In this document: piece after piece, positions 1 to 7,835 of the stretch
Position numbering within the stretch: position 1 is the first letter of the stretch
Layout of the letters: each line of letters starts with the position of its first letter
Assembly: GCF_001428805.1 (NCBI RefSeq)
Contig: NZ_LMIS01000001.1
Location: 1,724,976-1,788,975, forward strand
Direction: 5' to 3'
DNA from: Aeromicrobium sp. Root236
GTDB lineage: Bacteria > Actinomycetota > Actinomycetes > Propionibacteriales > Nocardioidaceae
DNA: 64,000 bases
Position numbers and translations under genes: made by a program
The notes under the pieces: generated by a model
Told to the model about the DNA's origin: nothing
What the model saw: only the letters and a program-made list of their open reading frames with translations
Databases searched by the model: none

Positions 1-408
1 CTCGCGGGCACCGTCGGGCCAGTGCCCGGGGGTCAGGGCTGCGCGCCGGGGCAACGAGGTGGTCGTCGCGAGGTAGGCCAGACGCTGCCCGCCCTCGAGT
101 CGCCGCATCCGCGAGGTGGCACTGGTCGTGAAGCTCGGCCGCAGTGGCTTGAGCGCGTCGCGGATCACCGTCGTTGCGTCATCCCGCACACCGGCCTCGT
201 CGGACGCCTTCACGCCACCGATGAACGCCGTCACCGCGGTCTCCTGGGGCGACGTCTCGCGTACGCCTGCGGTGAACGCCCGGTCCTGGGTCGGGCCGAT
301 CAGCAATGCACCGACCCCGAGCAGGGTCGTGCCAAGGGTCACGAGCGCGACGATGCCCGCGAGCAGTCGCCGCTGGGCCACGGTGCGCCGGCGTACGAGC
401 GTCAGCAC
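1..408 (-). CDS. ABC transporter permease (FtsX/MacB type), N-terminal fragment
   Basis: This is the start of a permease that runs off the left edge of the window. I read it by hand: 136 codons stay open from a GTG at 408 to base 1. The product begins with a short basic segment (LVRRR) followed by one long hydrophobic helix at about residues 15-38, then a polar stretch likely to lie outside the membrane. That is the layout of FtsX/MacB-type permeases, and it directly follows an exporter ATPase ending at 428. An ATG overlapping that stop, at 431, is in a frame that stops after nine codons, so the GTG is preferred. The partner ATPases at 428-1102 and 1099-2025 would power it. The substrate is unknown. 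Confidence 0.7.
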   Translation of the reverse strand, partial: MLTLVRRRTVAQRRLLAGIVALVTLGTTLLGVGALLIGPTQDRAFTAGVRETSPQETAVTAFIGGVKASDEAGVRDDATTVIRDALKPLRPSFTTSATSRMRRLEGGQRLAYLATTTSLPRRAALTPGHWPDGARE

Positions 409-427
409 AGTGCGCTGGTCCGAGCGG

Positions 428-1102
428 TCATGTGAGCCGGCCGTCGGAGATCGTGAGCACGCGGTCGGCGAGCGCCATCATCACCGGGTCGTGCGTCGAG
501 ACGACGGCCGTGACCCCCTCGGACTCGACCAGCCCGCGCAACAAGCCCATCACGCCCAGGCCGGTCTCGGCATCGAGCTGACCGGTCGGCTCGTCGGCGA
601 TGAGCAGGCGAGGCGACCCGGCCAGCGAGCGGGCGATCGCCACACGTTGCTGCTGGCCACCTGACAGCTCGGAGGGCCTTTGGTCGGCGTGCTCGCGCAG
701 GCCCACCAGGTCGAGCAGGAGCGCGACTCGCTTCTCGCGCTCGACGGCGGGCGTACGACGGAGGCGCAGCGGCACCCCCACGTTCTCGCCGGCGGTCAGC
801 GCGGGCACGAGTCCGAAGGTCTGGAACACGTACGAGATCGAGTCGCGGCGCAGCTGGCTCAGGCCCTCGTCGTCGAGCCCGGTGACCTCGGTGCCGTCGA
901 CGCGGACCGTGCCGCTGTCGGGCTGGTCGAGACCGCCCAGCAGGTTGAGGAGCGTCGTCTTGCCGGATCCCGAGCGGCCGACCAGCGCCACCATCTCGCC
1001 CGGCGCGACGTCGAACGACACGTCCGTCAGCGCGTGAACCGTGCCGGGACCGCTCCCGTACGTGCGCGTGAGACCACGCGCGACGATCATCGGCTCGCTC
1101 AC
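428..1102 (-). CDS. ABC transporter ATP-binding protein (LolD/MacB-like)
   Basis: ATPase subunit of an exporter-type ABC system, 224 residues, the usual length for a single nucleotide-binding domain. Visible motifs are Walker [10 protein letters not shown] (residues 42-50), the signature LSGGQQQ (146-152), Walker B LLIADEP (166-172) and an H-loop histidine in STHDP near 204. The short spacing and the DEPTGQLD sequence after Walker B are typical of the LolD/MacB branch, which works with FtsX-like permeases such as the one starting at 408. Its start overlaps the end of the upstream ATPase by four bases, so the genes are translationally coupled. Substrate not predictable. Confidence 0.9.
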   Translation of the reverse strand: MSEPMIVARGLTRTYGSGPGTVHALTDVSFDVAPGEMVALVGRSGSGKTTLLNLLGGLDQPDSGTVRVDGTEVTGLDDEGLSQLRRDSISYVFQTFGLVPALTAGENVGVPLRLRRTPAVEREKRVALLLDLVGLREHADQRPSELSGGQQQRVAIARSLAGSPRLLIADEPTGQLDAETGLGVMGLLRGLVESEGVTAVVSTHDPVMMALADRVLTISDGRLT

Positions 1103-2025
1103 CCGGCGTCCCCGTCCGACCGGATCTCGACGTGGTCCTGCTCGAGCGCGAGCCGGACCCGCCGCGTCAGGGCCAGCGCCTCGCGGAACTCACGTGGCAC
1201 CTGCACCCGGCCGGCGCGGTCCATGACGGCGTACTCCTCGCCCACCGCGTGCGCGCCGGCTGCCAGGTCGTCGTGGCTGCGCAGCACCTCGCTGCTCGTA
1301 CGCCCGTCGCGGATCGCGACGGTGCGGGCGACCTGCCCGCTGACCGCGGAGTCGTGCGTGACGATCACGATCGTGGCGCCGAGGTCGCGGTTCGCGGTCC
1401 GGAGGGCCGCGAAAACCTCCTGCGCCGTCTCGCTGTCGAGCTCACCGGTGGGCTCGTCGGCGAGCAGCACCCGGGGCTCGTTGGCGAGCGCCACGCAGAT
1501 CGCGACCCGTTGCTGCTCACCGCCCGACATCTGGTCGGGCCGGCGATCGGCGCAGTGTGCGACGCCCACCGCCTCGAGCAGCGCGGCCGTACGCTCCCGG
1601 CGGTCGGCCCGCGACCGGCCGGCGATGCTCATCGGCAGGTCGACGACCTCGCTCGCGGTGAGGTAGGGCACGAGGTTGCGGGACGTCTGCTGGCGCACGA
1701 AGCCGACGACGTTGCGCCGGTAGTGCACCCGCTCGCTGCGCGTCAGCGCGAGGAGGTCGTGCCCCGCAACGCGCGCCCGGCCGGCCGTCGGCGCGTCGAC
1801 TCCTGCCAGGACCTGCAGCAATGTGGACTTGCCGGAGCCGGAGGCGCCGACGATCGCGACCATCTCGCCCTCGTGCACCAGCAGGTCGAGGCCCTGCAGC
1901 GCCTGCACCTCGACGCTCTCGGTCTGGTAGATCCGCACGAGGTTGTCGCACACCACCAGCGCGTCGTGCCCGTACTCCGGTTCTCGCGCGGCCGGCGCAG
2001 GCAACGACAGCTTCGATCCCACCAC
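1099..2025 (-). CDS. ABC transporter ATP-binding protein with AbrB-like C-terminal tail
   Basis: First gene of the leftward exporter operon, about 308 residues. The N-terminal two thirds form an ATPase with Walker A GASGSGKST (near residues 59-67), the signature MSGGEQQ and Walker B LLADEPTGELD. The last 45 or so residues, including VMDRAGRVQVPREF, look like a swapped-hairpin AbrB/SpoVT fold rather than ABC sequence. The open frame extends to an ATG at 2070, but I prefer GTG at 2025 because GGGAGGA lies six bases upstream and the extra 15 residues are not ABC-like. Two consecutive ATPases followed by an FtsX permease suggest a heteromeric exporter. Confidence 0.85.
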   Translation of the reverse strand: MVGSKLSLPAPAAREPEYGHDALVVCDNLVRIYQTESVEVQALQGLDLLVHEGEMVAIVGASGSGKSTLLQVLAGVDAPTAGRARVAGHDLLALTRSERVHYRRNVVGFVRQQTSRNLVPYLTASEVVDLPMSIAGRSRADRRERTAALLEAVGVAHCADRRPDQMSGGEQQRVAICVALANEPRVLLADEPTGELDSETAQEVFAALRTANRDLGATIVIVTHDSAVSGQVARTVAIRDGRTSSEVLRSHDDLAAGAHAVGEEYAVMDRAGRVQVPREFREALALTRRVRLALEQDHVEIRSDGDAG

Positions 2026-2112
2026 GTCAGTCCTCCCGCTCCGGCCCCGCACGAGCGTAACAAAGGTCACACCTCTGCACGCGGTGAAGTGAACGGCTGT
2101 CTTGCGTGGCGG

Positions 2113-2532
2113 TCAGGGAGACGCCGGCCGCGGCGCCATCCGACGACGACGATGCGTGACGACAGCGGCCGAGACCGCGATAGCCACCGTGAGGACGACC
2201 CAGCTCAACAGGTACGGCCGGTGGAGCACCGTGTCGTTGTCGGGCTTGCCGCCCTTGCCCGACAGGACGTTGACGAAGGCCACCGTGAGCGTCGCCCACA
2301 CGAGGAACGCGATCGCCGCCACAGCCCGCATCCGTCGCGGGAGGGCTCGCGCGGCGACGACACCCAGCAGCACCGTGACCGGCGCCAGGACCGCGTCGTG
2401 GACGATCACGCCGGCGACGAGCCAGGTGCCCATCGAGACGAGCTGCTCGGACGTGAAGTCCCGCATGAGCCAGACCCCCCACAACCCGAACCCCACACCG
2501 GTGAGCAGCAGCACCGCTCGTACGAGCCTCAT
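2113..2532 (-). CDS. Small multi-pass membrane protein
   Basis: A 139-residue hydrophobic protein with four likely transmembrane helices at roughly residues 5-25, 38-60, 70-88 and 110-131, and a basic C-terminal tail (HRRRR). I do not recognise a family with confidence. Its start overlaps the end of the molybdopterin reductase gene by four bases, so it is the last gene of that operon and may help anchor or serve the reductase. There is no signal peptide apart from the first helix and no cysteine pair that would suggest a heme or redox role. Confidence 0.75.
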   Translation of the reverse strand: MRLVRAVLLLTGVGFGLWGVWLMRDFTSEQLVSMGTWLVAGVIVHDAVLAPVTVLLGVVAARALPRRMRAVAAIAFLVWATLTVAFVNVLSGKGGKPDNDTVLHRPYLLSWVVLTVAIAVSAAVVTHRRRRMAPRPASP

Positions 2533-3695
2533 GTCCTCACCTCGAGCTCACGGACCCACTTCGTCTGGAGGACGCCAGGGCGGTTGGGCGCGATGATGCG
2601 GCACGGGTAGCCGTGGTCGAGGCTCAGGGGCTTGCCGTTGAGCTCGAGCGCGAGCAACGTTCGCGGGTCGTCGACGAAGTCGCCCGGCAGCTCCGACGTA
2701 CGGAATGCTCCGCGGGTCTGCATCGAGCGGACGGTGACGGTCGAGCCGGAGGGTGCCCCGACGAGCGCGACGAGGTCCTTGACCGCGACCCCGGTCCACA
2801 CCGCGTTGCGGCTCCAGCCCTCGACGCACGCGATCGGCAGGCGGTGCGTGCGTTGTGGCAGCTTCGCCAGGTCGTCACGCGTCAGGGACACGGTGCGTCC
2901 GCCGGAGCGGACCTGGAGGGCGAACGCCGGATCGCTGGCCGCACGCGTGGCGCCCGCGGCTCGCGCCGTGCGGTTGACCGGCAGGTCCTGCGGCCCATCA
3001 CCGTCGCGTACACCGAACACCGAGATCCTGCGCAGCAGCGGCACCGTCTGGCCGACCGTCAGCACCAGGGCGAGGCCCGACGCGGCGGTCACACCACGGA
3101 GCACCGCACGGCGACTGGGACCATCGGCGTCGAGCGTCGGCTCGTCCTCGACCGAGGCTCCGAGGCCCTCCCGGATGACCGGCAGCTTGACCGCGATGTG
3201 CACGAGGAGCGCACCGATCGCGACCCAGGCGACGGCTTCGTGCGTACGCCGGAAGCTGAACTCCCACGGATACCACTGGACGATGTTGAGCAGGCCGCTC
3301 GTGAGCTGGAAGATCGCCGCAGCGACCAGCACGCCGATCGATGCTCGCTCGAGCACGTCGACGAGCTGGTCGCGACGCGCCTTGGGCGGACGGATGAAGA
3401 ACCGCGGATAGACCGACCACAGCTTGACCAGCAGCAGCGGCACCGAGGCGATGCCGGTCGCGACGTGCGTGCCCTGCGTGACCCGATAGAGCCACGCAGG
3501 GTTCGGTCCGATCGGCAGCCAGCCCGGCGCCGAGTACTGGGCGTGGCTCCACAGCCCGGTCAGGAAGCAGATGCCGAAGGCGATGCCCAGCGCCGTGCCC
3601 ACGCGGGCCGTGGTCGCGGGTCCGCGCGACCTGGCGGTGAAGTCCTCGGGCCGCGGGATCCGCTTCTCGATGTCCTCGACCCGTGGGAGCCTCAT
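2529..3695 (-). CDS. Membrane-anchored molybdopterin-dependent oxidoreductase
   Basis: A 388-residue fusion of a membrane part and a sulfite-oxidase-type molybdopterin domain. The N-terminal 180 residues hold about four helices with histidines suited to bind heme (THVATG near 77, THEAVAW near 152, LLVHIAVK near 166). A segment PSRRAVLRG (193-201) followed by a hydrophobic run then resembles a twin-arginine export signal placed inside the protein. The C-terminal domain has Cys290 in LPIACVEGWS, the position of the molybdenum-ligating cysteine, and ends in the family pattern DHGYPCRIIAPNRPG. Start ATG at 3695 overlaps the upstream methyltransferase stop. Likely a periplasmic-facing reductase fed by quinol or heme; the substrate is unknown. 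Confidence 0.85.
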   Translation of the reverse strand: MRLPRVEDIEKRIPRPEDFTARSRGPATTARVGTALGIAFGICFLTGLWSHAQYSAPGWLPIGPNPAWLYRVTQGTHVATGIASVPLLLVKLWSVYPRFFIRPPKARRDQLVDVLERASIGVLVAAAIFQLTSGLLNIVQWYPWEFSFRRTHEAVAWVAIGALLVHIAVKLPVIREGLGASVEDEPTLDADGPSRRAVLRGVTAASGLALVLTVGQTVPLLRRISVFGVRDGDGPQDLPVNRTARAAGATRAASDPAFALQVRSGGRTVSLTRDDLAKLPQRTHRLPIACVEGWSRNAVWTGVAVKDLVALVGAPSGSTVTVRSMQTRGAFRTSELPGDFVDDPRTLLALELNGKPLSLDHGYPCRIIAPNRPGVLQTKWVRELEVRT

Positions 3696-4330
3696 GAACG
3701 TTCCATACGTGCAGTGTGCCTGCCGCCCGCGGAATGCGTGGCGACAACGCGTAGTCCCGCCCGATGCGCGACCTCCTCGATCGCGTCGAGGCCGACCACG
3801 GCCCACTCGAAGTGCGCCGACAGTCGGCCGTCGACGCGCAGCCGGCGGTGCTCGCGGACCAGGCCCGTTCCCGCAGGAGCGACCTCGGCGATGACCGTGC
3901 CGTCGCCGGTCAGCACCTCGCGCAGGCGACGGAGCAGGCGGACGGGATCGCCGCCGATCCCGAGGTTGCCGTCCGCCAGCAAGGCGTACGCCCAACGGCC
4001 CTCGCCGGGGATCGAGCCGAAGACGTCGCGCCGCAGGGCAAGTGCACCGCGCACGCGCGTCTGGCGGATCGCTTCGCTCGAGACGTCGATGCCCATCGCC
4101 GGGATCCGGCGGGCGGCGAGCTCGGCAACCAGGCGCCCGGGACCGCACCCGACGTCGATCGTCGCCTCGTCGCACGGGTCGATGAACAGCTCACGGTCGA
4201 CCCAGTCGGGGGCGGACGACCACTGGGCCACCTCGAACGGCTGCGTACGCCCGACGTGGTCGACGACGTGCGTGGGCTTGCCGGCGAAGGCCTCGTCGTA
4301 GGCCGAGACCGCGTCGAACGCGATGCTCAT
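3692..4330 (-). CDS. Class I SAM-dependent methyltransferase
   Basis: A 212-residue protein with the SAM-binding motif I TIDVGCGPGRL at residues 58-68, followed by an acidic residue in MGIDVSSEAI (motif post I), as in Rossmann-fold methyltransferases. The acceptor is not predictable. Both ends overlap neighbours by four bases: its stop overlaps the start of the molybdopterin protein and its start overlaps the stop of the DUF2064 gene. It therefore belongs to a five-gene operon that also holds a GT2 glycosyltransferase. The N-terminal part, with FDAVSAYDEAFAG, is typical of small-molecule methyltransferases. Confidence 0.85.
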   Translation of the reverse strand: MSIAFDAVSAYDEAFAGKPTHVVDHVGRTQPFEVAQWSSAPDWVDRELFIDPCDEATIDVGCGPGRLVAELAARRIPAMGIDVSSEAIRQTRVRGALALRRDVFGSIPGEGRWAYALLADGNLGIGGDPVRLLRRLREVLTGDGTVIAEVAPAGTGLVREHRRLRVDGRLSAHFEWAVVGLDAIEEVAHRAGLRVVATHSAGGRHTARMERS

Positions 4331-4971
4331 GCGCTTACCCGGACGGTCTGCACGACGGCGGCGACGCGCGAGAGCGGGATCTCAGCAGCGATGTCGACGG
4401 CGTCTGCCCACGTGTCCATGTCGCGTACGGTCCGCAGCCGCTCGATCGTGACCAGGGCTCGTTCGGTCTGCGCGGCCGTGTCGTCGACCGACATCGGGAC
4501 GTCCGCGAGCACCACAGCTTCCGCCGGGTCGGGCAGTCCGAGCAGCCACCAGCCGCCGTCCGTGGCCGGGCCCATGACACGCGATCCCTCGCGGACTGCG
4601 GCGCCGGCGTCAAGGTAGTCCCGCACGGTCAGCTGCGGCGTGTCCATGCCGACCTGCACGACTCCGTGTCCGTCGTCGGCGTCGGCGTGCGCGTGGGCCA
4701 GCCGTTCGCCCAGACCGTCGCCACGCTGCGCGATCACCCGTACGCCCGAGAGCGCGCGGGTGATCTCGTCGGCCCGGGCCGCTTCGCCGAGGTCACCGGT
4801 CATCGCGACGACCACAGGCCACCCGAGGGCGGCGACGGTCTCGAGCGTGTCGAGCAACGCCGCGGCTGCCAGCTCGGCTGCCGGTTCGTCGCCGATCGTC
4901 GCGGCGATCCGGGTCTTGGCAAGCCCCGGGACCGGCGCCTTCGCGACGATCAGCAGCGTCGGGTCGTTCAT
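4327..4971 (-). CDS. DUF2064 (TIGR04282-like) glycosyltransferase-fold protein
   Basis: A 214-residue protein that begins with LLIVAKAPVPGLAKTRIA, the characteristic opening of the DUF2064/TIGR04282 family, which has a nucleotidyl- or glycosyltransferase fold. Later family-like stretches are QVGMDTPQL and GPATDGGWWLLGL. Members often sit beside a GT2 glycosyltransferase, as here: the start overlaps the stop of the GT2 gene at 4968. I chose ATG at 4971 because of that overlap; the open frame upstream of it is a shadow of the GT2 gene. The reaction is not established by the sequence. A sugar or nucleotide transfer step in a small glycolipid or natural-product pathway is an inference. Confidence 0.85.
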   Translation of the reverse strand: MNDPTLLIVAKAPVPGLAKTRIAATIGDEPAAELAAAALLDTLETVAALGWPVVVAMTGDLGEAARADEITRALSGVRVIAQRGDGLGERLAHAHADADDGHGVVQVGMDTPQLTVRDYLDAGAAVREGSRVMGPATDGGWWLLGLPDPAEAVVLADVPMSVDDTAAQTERALVTIERLRTVRDMDTWADAVDIAAEIPLSRVAAVVQTVRVSA

Positions 4972-5630
4972 CGCAGCACCTTGGCGAAGTCCTGGACGAC
5001 GCGGGCCGTGCCACGGACGGAGCCCGAGACCTTGGACCTCGTGCCGGCGGCCCGGCGGTCGTAGTCGACGTCGACCTCCTGCACGGTCCACCCAGCCTCC
5101 GCGGCCCGCAGCATGAGCTCGAGCGGATAGCCGAACCGGCGGTCCTCGACGCCGAGGCTCAGCATGTCCTCGCGACGACAGACGCGCATCGGCGCGAGGT
5201 CGTGGATCGGGAAAGCCGAGCGTCGCCGGATCCAGGTCGCCAGCAGCAGCGTGCCCAGTCGGGCGTGCCACGGCCACACGCCACGGCCGACAGGTCGGCG
5301 CCGGCCCACGGCCATCGTCGCCGCCCCTGAACGTACGAGGTCCAGCATCGGCTCGAGGTCGGTCAACCGCATCGAGGCGTCGCCGTCCAGCACGGCGACG
5401 AGCTCCGCCTCGGCGGCGAGCATCCCCGCGTGCACGGCGGATCCGTAGCCCGGCCGCGTCTCGGTGACGACGAGGGCGCCGAGGGCGCGAGCCACGTCCG
5501 CCGTGCCGTCGGTCGAGCCGTTGTCGACGACGATGGCCCGCCATCCCGGCGGGACGTCAGCGAGCACGATCGGCAGGGCGGCAGCCTCGTCCCGGCAGGG
5601 GATCACCACATCGCACACGCTCATGACCAT
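4968..5630 (-). CDS. GT2 family glycosyltransferase
   Basis: A 220-residue GT-A fold glycosyltransferase and first gene of the leftward operon. It shows the GT2 start DVVIPCRDEAAALP (residues 7-20), the VVDNGSTDGT loop (34-43) and an acidic metal-binding motif LDGDAS (81-86). There is no C-terminal membrane anchor, so it is likely cytosolic or peripheral. An alternative start is the ATG three codons downstream (MSVCDVV). Gene order GT2, DUF2064, methyltransferase and molybdopterin oxidoreductase suggests these enzymes modify one product. The donor and acceptor cannot be read from the sequence. Confidence 0.9.
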   Translation of the reverse strand: MVMSVCDVVIPCRDEAAALPIVLADVPPGWRAIVVDNGSTDGTADVARALGALVVTETRPGYGSAVHAGMLAAEAELVAVLDGDASMRLTDLEPMLDLVRSGAATMAVGRRRPVGRGVWPWHARLGTLLLATWIRRRSAFPIHDLAPMRVCRREDMLSLGVEDRRFGYPLELMLRAAEAGWTVQEVDVDYDRRAAGTRSKVSGSVRGTARVVQDFAKVLR

Positions 5631-5742
5631 GATTCGACGCTAGGGGCGCCGTGGCTTGGTCACCAGACGTCGCGCGATGACAGACCCGTGACGTCCGCTT
5701 CGTCGGGCCCCCACATGGCGGAGCCGCACCTAGGCTGACGAC

Positions 5743-7041
5743 GTGTCCCCCACCCTGTCGTCCGCGCGTGCCGCGACCGCGTCCGCGACCGTCGGACTGG
5801 TCCTGGTGGTGGCCGCGATCGCGATCCCGCGCGTGACCGACGAGGACGTCCGCGTGCACTGGCCGCCGCTCCACGCGGACTGGGATCCGCGGCTCGGTCT
5901 GCTGACGGCCCCGGCGATCGCGATCGGACTGCTCCTGTGGGTCGCGCTGCCCCGGCTCGCCGCGGTCGCATCGTGGCGGGCACTCCTCGCGTACGCGTTC
6001 GCCGGCACGTGGCTGTGGACCATGGCGCTGGCGATGACCGAGGGCACCGACGGGCTCGCGCGCGTCTTCGAGCGACCCGGGGAGTACGTGTACGACGCCC
6101 AACGGGTCGACTCGATCGGCACCATGATGCGGACGTTCGTCGACCGCATCCCGATGGACTCCCCGGACCACTGGCACACCCATGTCGCCGGGCACCCGCC
6201 CGGAGCGTTGCTCTTCTTCGTGCTGCTCGACCGGCTCGGCATCACCGACCCGTTCTGGATCGGCGTCGTCGTCGTCACGATCGGGAGCACGGCGGTCGTC
6301 GCGGTCCTCGTCACCCTCAGGACACTCGGCTCCGTGCGCCTCGCGCGACAGGCCATGCCGTGGATCGTCCTCGCCCCGACCGCGGTCTGGATGGGCGTCG
6401 ACGGCGACGCGCTGTTCACTGCCGTCGCCGCCTGGGGGCTCGCGCTGCTGGCGATCGCCGCTGCCCACCGCCGCCCAGGGGTCGCCATCGCCGCGGGCGT
6501 GCTGCTCGGCAGCTGCGTCTACCTCTCGTACGGACTGCTGCTGCTCGGGATCCTCGCCCTGGCGGTCCTGATCATCGGGCGCACGTGGCGGCCGTTGCCC
6601 TGGGCTCTCGCGGGCGCGGCCGCGGTCGTCGCGGCGTTCACCGCCGCAGGCTTCGAGTGGTGGCGGGCCTACCCCGTGCTCCACGACCGCTACTACGCCG
6701 GGATCGCCTCCGAGCGCCCCTACTCGTACTGGGTCTGGGCGGACGTGGCCGCGTGGACGTTCACCGTCGGTCTGGTCGTCTGGGCCGCCTTCCCGCGGGC
6801 GGTCCGCGCGTTCAAGGACGGTGACGTCATGGCCCGGCTCGCCGGGGCTGCCGTGCTGACGATCCTCGTCGCGACGCTCTCGGGCATGAGCAAGGCCGAG
6901 GTCGAGCGCATCTGGCTGCCGTTCACGATCTGGGTCGTCGCGATTCCGGCGCTGCTCCCCGAGCGATGGCATCGCCCGGCCCTGCTCTCCCAGGTCGTCC
7001 TGGCCCTCTGCGTCCAACAACTCGTGCTGACAAGGTGGTGA
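5743..7041 (+). CDS. Polytopic membrane protein, probable GT39/GT-C type glycosyltransferase
   Basis: A 432-residue protein with about ten hydrophobic helices. Between helices 3 and 4 a soluble loop carries RPGEYVYDAQRV and later DHWHTHVAGHPPGALLFF. Histidine- and proline-rich loops of this kind occur in GT-C membrane glycosyltransferases that use lipid-linked sugars. The start is a GTG at 5743, with a weak AGG eight bases upstream. It is divergent from the GT2 operon (112 bases between them) and ends three bases before the ATG of the response regulator. It may act on the same product as the GT2 operon, but this is inferred from proximity only. Confidence 0.7.
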   Translation: MSPTLSSARAATASATVGLVLVVAAIAIPRVTDEDVRVHWPPLHADWDPRLGLLTAPAIAIGLLLWVALPRLAAVASWRALLAYAFAGTWLWTMALAMTEGTDGLARVFERPGEYVYDAQRVDSIGTMMRTFVDRIPMDSPDHWHTHVAGHPPGALLFFVLLDRLGITDPFWIGVVVVTIGSTAVVAVLVTLRTLGSVRLARQAMPWIVLAPTAVWMGVDGDALFTAVAAWGLALLAIAAAHRRPGVAIAAGVLLGSCVYLSYGLLLLGILALAVLIIGRTWRPLPWALAGAAAVVAAFTAAGFEWWRAYPVLHDRYYAGIASERPYSYWVWADVAAWTFTVGLVVWAAFPRAVRAFKDGDVMARLAGAAVLTILVATLSGMSKAEVERIWLPFTIWVVAIPALLPERWHRPALLSQVVLALCVQQLVLTRW

Positions 7042-7043
7042 CC

Positions 7044-7754
7044 ATGACGGCTGTCGAGCGGCCACACGTCCTGGTGGTCGAGGACGATCACGCGGTCGGC
7101 GACGTCTTGCGTCGCTACCTCGAGCAGGAGTCGTACGAGGTCACGGTCGCCACCGACGGGGCGACGGGGCTGGCCGCCGCCCGTGAGCTCGCGCCCGACC
7201 TCATCGTGCTCGACGTGATGCTGCCGCGGCTGAACGGCCTGGAGATCTGCCGCGAGCTCCGCGAGACCGACGGCTCGGCGGTCCCGATCATCATGCTGAC
7301 CGCGCTCGGTGAGACGGACGACCGCATCGCCGGGCTCTCCAGTGGCGCCGACGACTACGTCACCAAGCCGTTCAGCGTCAAGGAGCTCACGCTCCGGGTC
7401 GGCTCCGTGCTGCGGCGCAGCCTCGTGCCGGCCGGGACGCGCCCCGTCGCAGGGCTGCTGATCGACGGCGACCTGACGGTGCACCCCGTGGCTCGCGAGA
7501 CCCTGCTGTCCGGCGCGGTCCTCCCGCTGACGACGCGGGAGTTCGACCTCCTCCACTTCTTCCTGCGGCACCCGCACGAGGTGTTCAGCCGCGAGGAGCT
7601 GCTCCGGCAGGTGTGGGGCTGGGAGTACGGCGACCACTCGACCGTGACGGTGCACGTCAAGCGGCTGCGCCACAAGATCGAGGCCGATCCGGCCGATCCG
7701 GCGCGGATCGTCACGGTCTACGGCCTCGGCTACCGCTGGGACCCGCAGCCATGA
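7044..7754 (+). CDS. OmpR/PhoB-family response regulator
   Basis: A 236-residue DNA-binding response regulator. The receiver domain (residues about 8-120) has the acidic pair at 13-15, phospho-acceptor Asp57 in LIVLDVMLP, Thr86 and Lys108 in VTKPF. The C-terminal winged-helix domain (about 140-232) shows LTTREFDLLHFFLRHP and VTVHVKRLRHKIE. ATG at 7044 is chosen; two in-frame GTG codons at 7035 and 7038 overlap the upstream stop and are possible. The cognate kinase follows at 7834 after an 79-base gap that holds a strong hairpin. Confidence 0.93.
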   Translation: MTAVERPHVLVVEDDHAVGDVLRRYLEQESYEVTVATDGATGLAAARELAPDLIVLDVMLPRLNGLEICRELRETDGSAVPIIMLTALGETDDRIAGLSSGADDYVTKPFSVKELTLRVGSVLRRSLVPAGTRPVAGLLIDGDLTVHPVARETLLSGAVLPLTTREFDLLHFFLRHPHEVFSREELLRQVWGWEYGDHSTVTVHVKRLRHKIEADPADPARIVTVYGLGYRWDPQP

Positions 7755-7789
7755 GCGAGCGCCAGCGAGGGAATCGTGTGGCAGCAATC

Positions 7790-7835
7790 ATGCTGACGCC
7801 TCCGTATCGTTGGCTCTTCAGGGAGGCGTCAGCAT
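7790..7835 (+). promoter_or_regulatory. Perfect 14-bp hairpin over the Shine-Dalgarno and start codon of the histidine kinase
   Basis: ATGCTGACGCCTCC (7790-7803) is the exact reverse complement of GGAGGCGTCAGCAT (7822-7835), with an 18-base loop. The second arm contains the ribosome binding site GGAGG (7822-7826) and the first two bases of the ATG at 7834. In the mRNA this would hide the start site of the kinase, while the response regulator upstream remains free. It is not followed by a T-run, so a terminator is less likely. Confidence 0.8.

Noticed and set aside
428..431. ATG at 431 overlapping the ATPase stop as start of the left-edge permease
   Set aside because: That frame meets a stop after nine codons; the permease frame starts at GTG 408.
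5557..7065. Minus-strand open frame of 502 codons opposite the GT-C-like gene and response regulator
   Set aside because: It is highly charged low-complexity sequence without domain motifs and lies antisense to well-supported genes; a GC-rich shadow frame.
7790..7835. Rho-independent terminator between response regulator and kinase
   Set aside because: No T-run follows and the second arm carries the ribosome binding site and start codon, so a translational role is more plausible; attenuation cannot be fully excluded.
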